DNA of 64,000 nucleotides, taken from positions 5,986,492-6,050,491 of the forward strand of contig CM032804.1 of NCBI GenBank assembly GCA_019155185.1, in the 5' to 3' direction. Position 1 is the stretch's first letter. Every line of letters begins with the position of its first letter. Source of the stretch: Beaufortia kweichowensis. Its lineage: Eukaryota > Chordata > Actinopteri > Cypriniformes > Gastromyzontidae. The notes below the pieces were generated by a model. That model was not told where the DNA came from. It did not search any database and was given only the letters and a program-made list of their open reading frames with translations. The position numbers and the translations under genes are program-made. Shown here piece after piece: positions 1-9,842 of the stretch.

Positions 1-16
1 GTGTGTTTTCTGTCAG

Positions 17-167
17 ATGGTGGATCTACCCTCCCGATGACTCAGATGTGAGTGATCCTTCGGGTGAAGACTGTGCTGTATTAAATGGATTTTTAAAAGG
101 AGAAAAATGGGGAGATATTTCTTGCCTAAAGAAGGAGAAAAGCATTTGTGAGATTCCATGTGTTTAA
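17..167 (+). CDS. C-type lectin-like receptor A, last exon only
   Basis: This is the terminal coding exon of a C-type lectin-like gene whose earlier exons lie left of the window. A pyrimidine-rich tract ends in the acceptor CAG at 14-16. The exon enters in phase 2, exactly like the last exons of genes B and D downstream. It encodes the end of the lectin fold: WIYPPDDSD at the long-loop position, GEDCAVLNG, WGDISC, and the closing cysteine in SICEIPC, then TAA at 165-167. The carbohydrate/calcium motifs of classical lectins (EPN or QPD, and WND) read PPD and WGD here, so canonical sugar binding is doubtful. The product was probably a type II leukocyte receptor, inferred from its neighbours. 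Family assignment is firm; ligand and function are unknown. Confidence 0.85.
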
Positions 168-1208
168 AAAATAATGTTATTTACTCATGACAGTAGCGAT
201 AGATTACATATTAATTTAATGAATTTAATTTACAGGTCAGGTGACAGTTTCAAGATGTCTTATAACAACAAAGATCTTTTATAATTCGTGATTTAACTTT
301 TTGTTTTTAAGTAAAAGCTGAACTACATTAAAAATCAGTAAATTTTTTCAGTGGTGAAACTGTGTGCACGTGTGCATGTGCACGTACGCAACGACTGAAC
401 AATCAAATAGTAATAACACATGACATCAGCTGTCAACTCATGAAAACTCATCCTGCCCCACACCTGATAGTCGGTGTATTAAGTAATTAAGTTTTCAATA
501 GGTGGATGATAAAGAATTTTAGATGTTGCCAGGTCACCAAACTCTTTATTTGTACATTTGCATTTGCTTCAGTTAACAAGTGTGTATGGCTTATGGGCGG
601 TGGTTGCTTTCACAGCTTTTGCATTACCAGAATTTATTTTTGTAAACTGTGAAGAGGAAAAGACCTTTAGCACTTCCTATTTGTTAATGTGTATAATAAA
701 AATGTCTTTTTATCTTCTTTTCTCAATTTTCAAAACCTTTTATTGCTTATTTTATTGAAAACTATCCAATTAGCAAATTCAAGAAACCTTTTTTTATATT
801 CAACCATTTGCAAAGACATTTTACATAATTACACGGGGATTAGACCAGTGGCCTAACTTGGATATTTTGGACCTTGGCAGTGTGACAATGCAAATTTTAT
901 CTTTGGTTTGACAGATTTCTTCTCATGTTTCATATTTGTAGGTTGCTTATGATGACTAAATGTAAATGCTAAGTGCACAACAGACAGCCAGTGTTACTCT
1001 GTGCATTGCACACATAGATGTTAAATCATAAATGCCCATGAAGCCCTCATCACTTAAAAACATAAAGAACCATCACAAGAGACAATACCTTCACATTATT
1101 AAAGATTAAACCCCTAACAACCAGCAACCAACTGACAGGAAGTGATCACAGGAAATCACGATTTAGCTTGCTTAGTAAAGTAATCACATCAGTTGCCATA
1201 TGTCAAAG
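168..1208. other. Intergenic DNA between lectin genes A and B
   Basis: This AT-rich stretch holds no supportable exon. It should contain the 3' UTR of gene A and the promoter of gene B. Near its right end, CAGGAAGTG (about 1136-1144) followed by CAGGAAATC resembles paired ETS-type sites. A similar CAGGAAATG lies upstream of gene C at about 3082. The region 361-400 is a short alternating purine-pyrimidine run with CACGTG/GTGCAC motifs. I see no clear transposon here. Confidence 0.5.
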
Positions 1209-2830
1209 ATGCATGAGAATATTTACTGCAATACAGTTCTGAGGACCAAGTCAAGATCTGCAAGTAAATATGGATTTGAATGCTTTTTAAATTTCCTTTT
1301 TGTAATTAAATTTAGTTAAATTAGATTGCACTGATATGCATGTTTTCACTGTACAATTCTTTAAACTTTTCTTAGAGGGAGGTGGTGTCTGGGTTGCGGT
1401 TCTCTTTGTTTCCCTTTTCCTGTCTCTGGTGGCTAATGCGGTGCTAGTATATCTGCGTGAGTAACCTCATGATTTACACAGATGCACAGATATATAAGTT
1501 TTTTGTGTCACTTTTTAAAACTGCTTTTTGAAATCTTTTATTATTATGTATTTACGTTTTATGACTTTAGACTATTTGAGAAACTACATAGAATATTTTA
1601 CTTAAAATGTGATTTATCACACTGCATAACTATTTCAAATGAATCAGAGGAAGGTAAAAAGTTGTTAAAATGACGAAAACTATTAACAGAGATGCTGATC
1701 AGTCCTAAAGGAAAGAGACATTTCTCAAAATATCTGTGTTCCACAGTTAAAGTGTCACTATCCCTTTAACACCTAAAATATATGTGTATGGTGTAAACAT
1801 TTTTTAAAAGTGCTTTATTTTTTTTATGTGACAGACACTGGTGGTATCGTAGACTGTGAGCCAGTAACAAACTGCTCAGATGCAGGTACTGTACAGGAAC
1901 TTCTCACCATTTCCCTATACATGATAACACAGAGGCAATATTTGTGCATGTATTTATATTGTTTCTTCATGTGCTTCACTAGAAGATGAACAAAATGCAC
2001 AGAACTTATGGATGCATCCCAAGAATATTAAAGACTGGACAGCAGCACATTACTGTCCAGAAGAAAGCAAGTCAAACATTACTGTTTATGTCACATTTAC
2101 TGAGATCACAATAACATTGGTTATTATATGGTTTGTCTATTTCTCTGTCATGAAAGATGAGAAATGGGTCAAGGACAAGGGCAGATTCTATGTTTTCTCC
2201 ACTGATGTGATGAACTGGAACAGGAGCAGAGAACGCTGTCTGGCTCTGGGTGGAGATCTGGTCATCATCAAAAGCCAAGAGATACAGGTATAGCAGGAAA
2301 CTTCATCTATTACACTACTGAGATTAAATACAGTGAATGCAGATAAACCTTTTTTCCTGTTTATATACTACACATCTTTGATGTGCTGTTTGCATACCTT
2401 AAATAATCTGTCTGTCCCACAGAAATTTCTTGCTGACACAATAATCAATATTGGTAAAAACAGTTTATTTTGGATTGGTCTGACCGACAGCCACACTGAG
2501 GGAGAGTGGCTGTGGGTGGATAACACCTCAAGCAGTTATAAGCAAGTATCATTTTTATTTAGAACGAGTTTGCAAATAATAAGTCAAAAGAACGCCAAAA
2601 AAACTATATATGTAATACAGTATGTGGCTCATACGTACCTAATCACCAGTCAGTCTTTTTTTTTTTTATGTATCAGTATCTGGACATCTACACCAGATGA
2701 TTTCAAATCAGTTGAGTATCCTGAGGGTGAAGATTGTGTCGTATTAAATGGACTAATCAGAGAAGCAAAATGGGGAGATGTTTCTTGCCTGAGGAAAGAG
2801 AGACGCATTTGTGAAATTCTGTGCTCTTAA
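1209..2830 (+). CDS. C-type lectin-like receptor B (type II membrane protein, 254 aa)
   Basis: Coding exons: 1209-1263, 1376-1456, 1835-1885, 1983-2287, 2423-2541, 2677-2830; phases close to 255 codons with TAA. Exon 1 gives a short cytoplasmic tail (MHENIYCNTVL) with a Tyr-x-Asn motif. Exon 2 is the signal anchor (VAVLFVSLFLSLVANAVLVYL). Exon 3 is a stalk with two cysteines. Exons 4-6 form a C-type lectin fold: KGRFYVFS, RERCLALGGDLVII, WIGLTD, EGEWLWVDNT, TPDDF, GEDCVVLNG, WGDVSC, RRICEI. EPN/QPD and WND are not canonical. Exon 4 is odd: the intron present at this point in genes C and D has lost its GT donor (CCAG followed by AAGAAA) and the whole 2061-2156 interval stays open, adding 32 residues including a hydrophobic run. 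The next intron starts with GC, not GT. Exon 1 is the least certain exon; it was chosen because its donor phase fits. Likely a leukocyte receptor; ligand unknown. Confidence 0.75.
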
Positions 2831-2869
2831 TAAATATTTGCAATGTGATTTCACTGTACTGGTGCATTA

Positions 2870-2875
2870 AATAAA
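2870..2875 (+). terminator. Poly(A) signal of lectin gene B
   Basis: AATAAA lies about 40 bases after the gene B stop codon. Another AATAAA overlaps the stop itself at 2829-2834. The downstream one is the more plausible cleavage signal, but no transcript supports the choice. Confidence 0.45.
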
Positions 2876-3160
2876 ATAAAAACTGTACAATATATAAATA
2901 TTTTATTTAAAAACTGTTCGTTTTTATGGCAGTGTTTTTCAGTAGCAGATTTTTTTCAAGTATTTACGTACTATTACAAGTAGTATTTACGTACGTTTTT
3001 ACTTCTAGTAAAACATAACTTGGAATGTTGCGACACTTCACATTTAAAAGAAAGAAACTATTAAATAAAGAAATAATGCAGACAGGAAATGACACGCTGT
3101 CACCAGCTTTATCAGAGCACTTCCAGTTCTGCTTTGCAAACCTCATTTCTCTGTTTGACA

Positions 3161-5160
3161 ATGATGGCCAAAGATGACATTTTTGATCATGTTTATGATA
3201 ACACCAGCTGGATGAAAAAAAACACGTGTAGAGGTGAGTGCTTAATTTATTTTCTTTGTAAAAACACTTCAGTTCAATACAATAATCAGGTTAAAAATGT
3301 TGAACACAGACGTTGAACACAGATGTTTAATCTATGCATAAAAGTGAAGTGTAAAAATGTGTACACATATGACTTTACGTTTGACTTTGTCATTCCAATA
3401 ATTGACGCATAACTGGGGGACACAACTCTTACTAATTACTAATAACTTAATAAATAGCTTTTAAATAAAATATTAGGTCCAAACTAAAAGAGCGTAAATA
3501 AATGCATTTTATTTTTTTTCAATAATGTTTACTTACAAATTTAATTTGATAGTCCACTTTAGACATGCTACAAACTGTAAATAATTTTGCAACTTCTTGT
3601 CATCATTTTGCAACTTCTGTCATTAGAGTAGCCTATTAGTAAACTGCCCACTTAATATCTGCCGACACTTTATTTTGTTGGTCCACCAAACATAATTTTA
3701 CTGACTATAAGTTACTTTGCAACTACAATTTATTCTCCTAACCCTATACCCAACATTTTACTAATACTCTAATGACATTATTTGACATGTCTTAATGGCA
3801 TCCTCAATGAGAAACTATATTGTTGTAATGTGTTGTAATGAATGAAAATCTTTCTGTGCATTTATATTAATATGTATTTTATAGAGGAAAAATCTGGCAG
3901 AGAGAAGGGATGTATCTACATCAGAGTCATCTCTGTTCTCCTCTTATTATCTCTTCTGGCTAATGCAGTGCTGGGATGTCTGTGTAAGTATCACCAGTCT
4001 CAATCAAACATGCATATCAGCGCTTTATTTACTGTACAATTGTTAACTATACTATGCTTTTTTCACTACAGATTTTCTTAAAAACCCAAATATGTCTTTG
4101 CATTGTAAAACAAGAAACTGCACAAAAGCAGGTAAATCTTTATATCCATATACTCTAAATCTTAGTAATTCAATGACAATAACTTAAGCAATAACTACAT
4201 GCTTTTCTGCACTACCTGCAAGGTCATTCAAGCTGCAAATATGAGGAGAACTGGGAGTCATTTAACTACTGTCCAGGTAAAAGCTGTGTCTTGTTATTTA
4301 GTGTCTTAAATAACAGAAGGATTATACTTGTAACAGACTGGTTCCAGATACTGTATATGAATACAGATACCGTACTTCAGCTTTCGTACTTGTGACCAAT
4401 GACATAAAACACCTTAGTCAATCAGTTGCTTTCTTGATAAAAAATGTGCTTCTGTATGCCTGCATCTGTCCAGACCTATACTGTTCTTAATGTCTATTCA
4501 TGCGTTATGTATTCATAACAACCAGTCAGTCAGCAATACTGCAGAAATAAATTTAAGTATGTCAAGGTGCAGCTAGGTGGGTGTCAGCTTTTTATCAACC
4601 TACAAGTGTATTTCTAGCCGAACTGCATTTCCTTTTCTAGAAATAATGTAAAACTGTCTCTAGATTTGCCCGAGCAGTGGTTGAAAGGCAAAGGCAGTTT
4701 CTATGTTTTCTCCAGCTATAACAAGACCTGGAGCTCCAGCAGACAGCACTGTCAGCTTCTGGGTGGAGATCTGGTCATTATTAACAACACAGATAAAAAG
4801 GTAGCATATAATATTGTGTAAAACCCTTCTATAGCTTTTCAAAAGAAGAAAAAATGTAGGAGAAAACAGTACATTCAGATATAATCACCCACCCTGTGTG
4901 CTTACAGACAGAGTTGAATGTCCAAAATAATATAATAAGATATAAATGAAATACAAAAATAAAATTTGTTTTTGATGCAGGAATTTCTTGCTCAGAGATT
5001 ATGCATCACTGGAGAATCTAATCTGTACTGGACTGGCACCAGTAAGGGGAACTGGAGAAGTCAGGAACAAGGAAACTGTACTGTACTTAAAGGAAATACA
5101 CAAGGAGACATATCTTGCCAAAGAGAAGAGAGAAGCATTTGTGAGATTCCATGCCACTAA
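3161..5160 (+). CDS. C-type lectin-like receptor C with shortened lectin fold (200 aa)
   Basis: Coding exons: 3161-3233, 3885-3983, 4072-4131, 4223-4276, 4664-4800, 4981-5160; phases close to 201 codons with TAA. Exon 1 starts at tandem ATGs and gives an acidic tail with VYDNTSW, a Tyr-x-Asn motif like that in gene B. Exon 2 carries the membrane anchor (VISVLLLLSLLANAVLGCL). Exons 3-4 are the cysteine-bearing stalk. Exon 5 begins the lectin fold (WLKGKGSFYVFSS, HCQLLGGDLVII). The last exon joins LYWTGTSKGNWR directly to GNCTVLKG, GDISC and RSICEIPC. In B and D this part is split over two exons and is 25-31 residues longer, so gene C lacks most of the long-loop region used for ligand binding. 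The closing cysteines remain, so the fold may survive in NK-receptor-like form. A MITE sits in intron 1. Confidence 0.85.
3619..3776. mobile_element. Short MITE in intron 1 of lectin gene C
   Basis: The ends are inverted repeats: GTCATTAGAGTA...TATTAGTAAA at 3619-3642 and TTTACTAATACTCTAATGAC at about 3757-3776. The interior (about 110 bases) has no coding capacity and includes CCTAACCCTATACCC. Size and structure fit a non-autonomous DNA transposon of a type common in cyprinid genomes. I cannot name the superfamily because target-site duplications are unclear. Confidence 0.6.
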
Positions 5161-6032
5161 TAAACTGATAAATTACTGATCATTTTTATGGTTGTTGATT
5201 GCTTATATTTGACCAATATAAGATGTTACTTACTGTAAAAATAGCTTTTTTTGTTTAACGACAAGATAGTGGAGATCAAAACTTGAGAACAATTTATGAA
5301 CACCCAATTTTCTCTGTTAAGTATGTTAATCTTCATCTCTCAAAATTTAAGGAAATATTGTTTGTGGGTATTTTAAAACTAGCATGGTCAGCATAAATAA
5401 CCAATGCATTTTACTCTGATTTTGTGGAAAATGTAGTAGCACAAAACAAGAGTACAACTGTACAAGTGTTGAGGTTTACAGGTGTCAAAAATGAGCAGGA
5501 AGTGTTAGAGGCCTTTGCTTTGAATGACTTTAGCACATCTGCAGCCACAGGCTATCACAACTTTCTCACACTGCACTGATGTGATCATGGTCCACAGATC
5601 ATTTTAATGTAATTTTGCAATGTGTATTCTACTTTTATGTAGCCATGTTTAATCTCTTAGTTTTACTTTGTAAACAACCTACTTTATCATGCTCTGTTGA
5701 TAATTTTAAGTATTAGATTAATAAGGATACAGTGGATACAGGAAGGATATCTTCCCTGACATGCATCAGGGTTTACAACTAAATCAAGGGCCTATAACTG
5801 CCTCTTGATGTTTCTTTTTGTTATATTTTTCCATCATCATTGTGGTGGAAATTAGTTACACAGGCTCTTGCAACCATTTCTATAAACTTTTATTATATAC
5901 TAGACTTAAAGCACTTAATTGCCCTTTAAAAGCAATTCATTCATTGTCAACTCGTTTATACAATTAGTAATGTAATGTTGATGTATCTTCTACAGAAATG
6001 CACAGACAGAATTGTGATTTACAAACATTTTA
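5161..6032. other. Intergenic DNA after lectin gene C
   Basis: AT-rich sequence with gene C's 3' UTR at the left. No exon, RNA gene or clear repeat boundary was found before the inverted-repeat element that begins at 6033. Confidence 0.4.
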
Positions 6033-7080
6033 TACACTCTAAAAAATAAAACATTGGTTCAACAAAAAAGTATGTTAACGTTTTCCACTAGAATTTTTAA
6101 CTTAGGCCAATGGGGAGAATTACATTAATTCAAAGCAATATTTTGAGTTGATCCAACATAATGTTTTAAGTAAGGTGAAGACGTTTTTTTGCCACAATAA
6201 AAACACATTTCTAAGTAACATGAACTTACAAATTGTCAACATGAATGCAACTATTTAAGTTGATCCAACATAATGTTTTAAATAACGTGAAGACAGAAAA
6301 TCAGACAGTAATAGTCAAATGATTTAGAACCATTGATTACTGTACATTCAAGGCACTAATTTAAACATGAAATGAACAAATATTCTTTCAATCAACTTTA
6401 AAAGAGAAGATTTACAGCCTCACCCCACACCATGTTCTCTAATGCAGACATCAAGTTTAAATATTAGACCAACAGTTAACAATTAGCTGCTATTGCAGCT
6501 AACCACACGTAAAGCAAAACCGCGTTAAGCTGCTCATATGTTTGCCACAAAACATCCCTCGGCCGCAGTCCATGTTCGGTCACCATAAACTTTATTTACG
6601 CCATTTACTCCACAACCACAACACGAATTTACCGCGTTCTCCAACAACAACAACACCTTTCACAAATGTCGGTATTCGGTTACAGTATCACCAACAGAAT
6701 CCTGAGCGAATGTAATTCAATGTAATTAAGCAAAAAATTACTTACCATTCACCACATTAAGTGTCAATGACTTAAAGCTGGTAACTCGTCTGGCCTTGAA
6801 CATGCCGCACATGCAGGGAAACTGTGCGTCATCAGATTGTATTTTACATTAACAGAACTTCAAATTAAATACATTTTTGATTAACTGAAAATGTTAAGCT
6901 ATGACAAGTCATGATAGTATATCGAATCAATAGGCATCATTTGTGTGTCATCCAAGCTCAATAAAATAACAATTACAAGTAAAAAGTCTAACAGCATTTC
7001 AGAACTTGATTTTTTATGTCACAACAATATATATATTTAAGTAATGACTAAAGGTCCCCTGAATTAGTTTTTAGAGTGTA
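6033..7080. mobile_element. Non-autonomous DNA transposon with CACTCTAAAAA terminal repeats
   Basis: The element opens with TACACTCTAAAAA (6033-6045) and closes with the exact reverse complement TTTTTAGAGTGTA (7068-7080), consistent with TA target duplications around 11-bp terminal inverted repeats. It is about 1.05 kb and has no transposase reading frame. Inside are two direct copies of a 36-37 base unit, AGTTGATCCAACATAATGTT..., at 6146-6181 and 6258-6294. The centre (about 6500-6840) is less AT-rich and includes GCG-containing stretches, possibly captured host DNA. Elements with ACTCTAAAAA ends are frequent in fish; the superfamily is not determined here. Confidence 0.7.
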
Positions 7081-7306
7081 CTGAGTGTGTGAAACACGTC
7101 AATTACAAGTTTTTTTTTTCAGAAGCACATAACATGAAGCACAATTAACCAACTAACTGGAAAATGTATACACGCAGTTATTTCAGTCAGTGTGGTTAAC
7201 CAACCCCCAACCCCTGTTTATCTTCAGTTCTTTCATTATATGGGGAAGCAATTCTTTCTTCAGTTCAGAAAAACTCTTCCGACACAAGAGGCATCAGAAA
7301 AATTAT

Positions 7307-9187
7307 ATGACAGACTCCAAATTTAAGGCAATAGATAAAAACAAACGTAAGTGTCAAAATATTGTCATTAAATAAATCTACTGGTAATCTACTAAGACAA
7401 TATAGGTAAGTTCTAATTGAATAAAAAATAATTGAATACATCTTTTATAATTGAATTTTTTATAATTGAATAAAAAATATGGATGCTTTAATGCCTTAAA
7501 CATCATTCATTCACAGTCATTATACAAAGCAGTTAACTCTTTGTATAATGACTGTGAATGAATGATGTTTAAGGCATTAAAGCACTTCTAATCTTAAGCA
7601 TGTGTTGATATTCATGTCATTCTCTATATTTTTTATTCAATTTTATTTATAATTTTATTTGACCAAATTTTTCCAAGACCAAAGTCTTTAACCGCTAACT
7701 TATTTTGTCTGTTGCCAACTACTGGTCAATAACGTTAACGGGATAAAAGCCCATTATCTAAATTAAAATAAAGAATTTTTTTATATCAGACACTCATCAG
7801 AAATTATATATACCATAGACATTTAAATTCTTCGGAGCACTTAATGTGGAAATTAACTTCATTGGTTCAACGTCTCTTATGACTATATACACAAATGCTT
7901 ATGTATTTTCATACGCAGGGCATCGACCCATTGCAATGCTGTGGCAACTCTCCGTTTTCCTCTTTCTGTCTCTATTAGCAAATGGGGGTTTGGCATACAT
8001 GTGTGAGTACCTTTACGTTGTATACATACACGTACAGTACAATATATACTAAATTTCAGTGGAATTTGTTTTATTTCAAATTTTAATCTGATGGTGATGA
8101 TTTACAGATTACAATAAATATGTAAATATGCATTGTGAACCAACAAACAACTGTTTAGGTATGTGAACTTTATTGCTTCACTTAACAATTAAAAGGCACA
8201 TTAGTCTAAAAGTCTTACCAATTTCTGTCTTTCCACATTTAGATATCCAGCCAGTCATCTCCATGAATATTACAAACCACAGACAATCAAGCTACTGTTC
8301 AGGTAGACATGCCATATTATTTAAATATTATTGAGTATTGTGATTATGTTTTTACATGACACTTTAATGCTCAATTTTCATATCATCAGAGTCATACTGT
8401 AAAATTAGTTCAAATAAATATACCATAATACTTATGCATGTGCATGCTTTTTTGTTCACATATCCGTCGCCTTCTGTTCTGTTTTCTGCTTCATATCCTT
8501 TATTAACACAAATAATTACCACAGGTTTGAAAGAGAAGTGGTTGAAGTCAAAAGGCAAATTTTATGTTTTCTCCACTGATAAAATGGACTGGAACAATAG
8601 CAGGGAACGCTGTCAGGCTCTTGGTGGAGATCTGGTCATAATCAACAGTGAAGAGGAACAGGTATAGAATGAGGGGCAGTTATTTGCTACTTCAGTTCAG
8701 AAAACTAAAAAAAGTATTTCACTGTGAAGGGGTTTCATTACATGAACAAATAACAAAACATTTTTTTACTTAAGGAATTTGTATCTCAGCATGTGGGCGA
8801 TGTTTCTGACCACCACTGGATTGGTTTGACTGATAGTCAGGCTGAGGGGGTGTGGCTTTGGGTGGACAACACCCCTTTAAACCATAACCTCTCGTAAGTA
8901 TCCATTTTAAAGCCTTTCAGGACATTGATTCACAACATCTGCTGTGTTTCTGAATGAGCATGAGTTACTGCCTATGATAAAAATGCTAAATTAACTTACA
9001 ATGGAATATTTGACAAATTTATCCTCAACCATTCATTGTATTCTTTCTTAGATGGGAGTCTCCCCCGGATGACTGGAAAAAAGAAAATCCAATGGGTGAA
9101 GACTGTATTATCTTAAAAGCAAAGAAATGGGCAGATGTTTCTTGCTTACGGAGGCAAAAAAGAATATGCGAGATTGCCTGCTTTTAA
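7307..9187 (+). CDS. C-type lectin-like receptor D (type II membrane protein, 208 aa)
   Basis: Coding exons: 7307-7346, 7919-8002, 8108-8158, 8243-8302, 8525-8661, 8775-8893, 9052-9187; phases close to 209 codons with TAA. The short tail (MTDSKFKAIDKNK) is basic and has no tyrosine, unlike B and C. Exon 2 encodes the anchor (LSVFLFLSLLANGGLAYM). The stalk has paired cysteines and an N-glycosylation sequon (NIT). The lectin fold is complete: KGKFYVFST, RERCQALGGDLVII, HHWIGLTDSQ, GVWLWVDNTP, SPPDDWKKE, GEDCIILK, WADVSC, RRQKRICEI. EPN/QPD reads PPD and WND reads WAD, so canonical calcium-dependent sugar binding is unlikely. All introns are GT-AG, making D the reference for the rearranged B and C. 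Start: this ATG gives the right donor phase; an in-frame ATG at 7190 would add 39 residues. Confidence 0.85.
7485..7583. repeat. Perfect 45-bp inverted repeat (hairpin) in intron 1 of lectin gene D
   Basis: Arms 7485-7529 and 7539-7583 are exact reverse complements, separated by 9 bases (CAGTTAACT, itself nearly palindromic). A weaker outer pair, TTGAATAAAAAATAT at 7467-7481 and ATATTTTTTATTCAA at 7627-7641, extends the symmetry. Perfect arms imply a recent origin or active maintenance. It could be a young foldback element, a template-switch product, or a hairpin transcript precursor. Confidence 0.85.
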
Positions 9188-9341
9188 CCACAGCGACACA
9201 GCTTTTAACCAACTAGAAGTAGCTTAGTTAATTGTAATTACTGCTATTCTGATTTTTGTTACATGCAGCTATTTTGATTTCCTGTATGTTGTGATCATCA
9301 ATTATTATGCCATATATGTTATGCTTGTAATCTTTTTTTTA

Positions 9342-9347
9342 AATAAA
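9342..9347 (+). terminator. Poly(A) signal of lectin gene D
   Basis: AATAAA lies 155 bases after the stop codon of gene D, followed by a GT-rich stretch (TTTTGTTGACAAC). Confidence 0.6.
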
Positions 9348-9842
9348 GCCACTGATAAATTTACCTTTTGTTGACAACAAGATGGGTTTTTTCTGTTATA
9401 TCCTATTCGTTCTCGAGGCTTATCTCAAGTGGCAAAATGACAAAACATATCCATTTATCTTATCTATTCATCCTTCATCTCCATCCTTCATCTAACACCC
9501 TGGAGATGTGGCCAATGGGTACAGTAAAATATACTATTTCGTGATGAACAGAAAAAGGGCTTCAAATGATCGTAAATTAGGTTTGATTGTATTTGTGTTT
9601 GAATGTATTTGAATACCTAAAGGACTTTGCTCCTTACATTCGTAATAAAGCTGTTTATGAACATTAGTTGTGATGCGTTGCCCTACGCAATTTGATATAA
9701 ACTCGTGTGATTGGTCAGTAGCGTTTGAGTAGGCGGAGTCTTGACGCTGCTGAATGCGGAAGTTTGCTACTGCTTACCATAGACATATGTCTATATGCTG
9801 CTTACACAACTCAGTATTTAACAACACTTTGGACCGCACAAT
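9348..9842 (+). promoter_or_regulatory. Spacer and probable retsat promoter
   Basis: This spacer lies between the gene D poly(A) signal and the retsat start. The last 200 bases are less AT-rich than the surroundings (GGCGGAGTCTTGACGCTG, GCGGAAGTTTGC) and lack a clear TATA box, fitting a housekeeping-type promoter plus 5' UTR. ACCATAGACATATGTCTATATG near 9777-9798 is a short palindrome. The transcription start was not determined. Confidence 0.4.

Noticed and set aside
558..758. 66-codon open frame on +
   Set aside because: Low-complexity Phe/Leu-rich translation in AT-rich DNA, with no splice sites that join it to a lectin gene.
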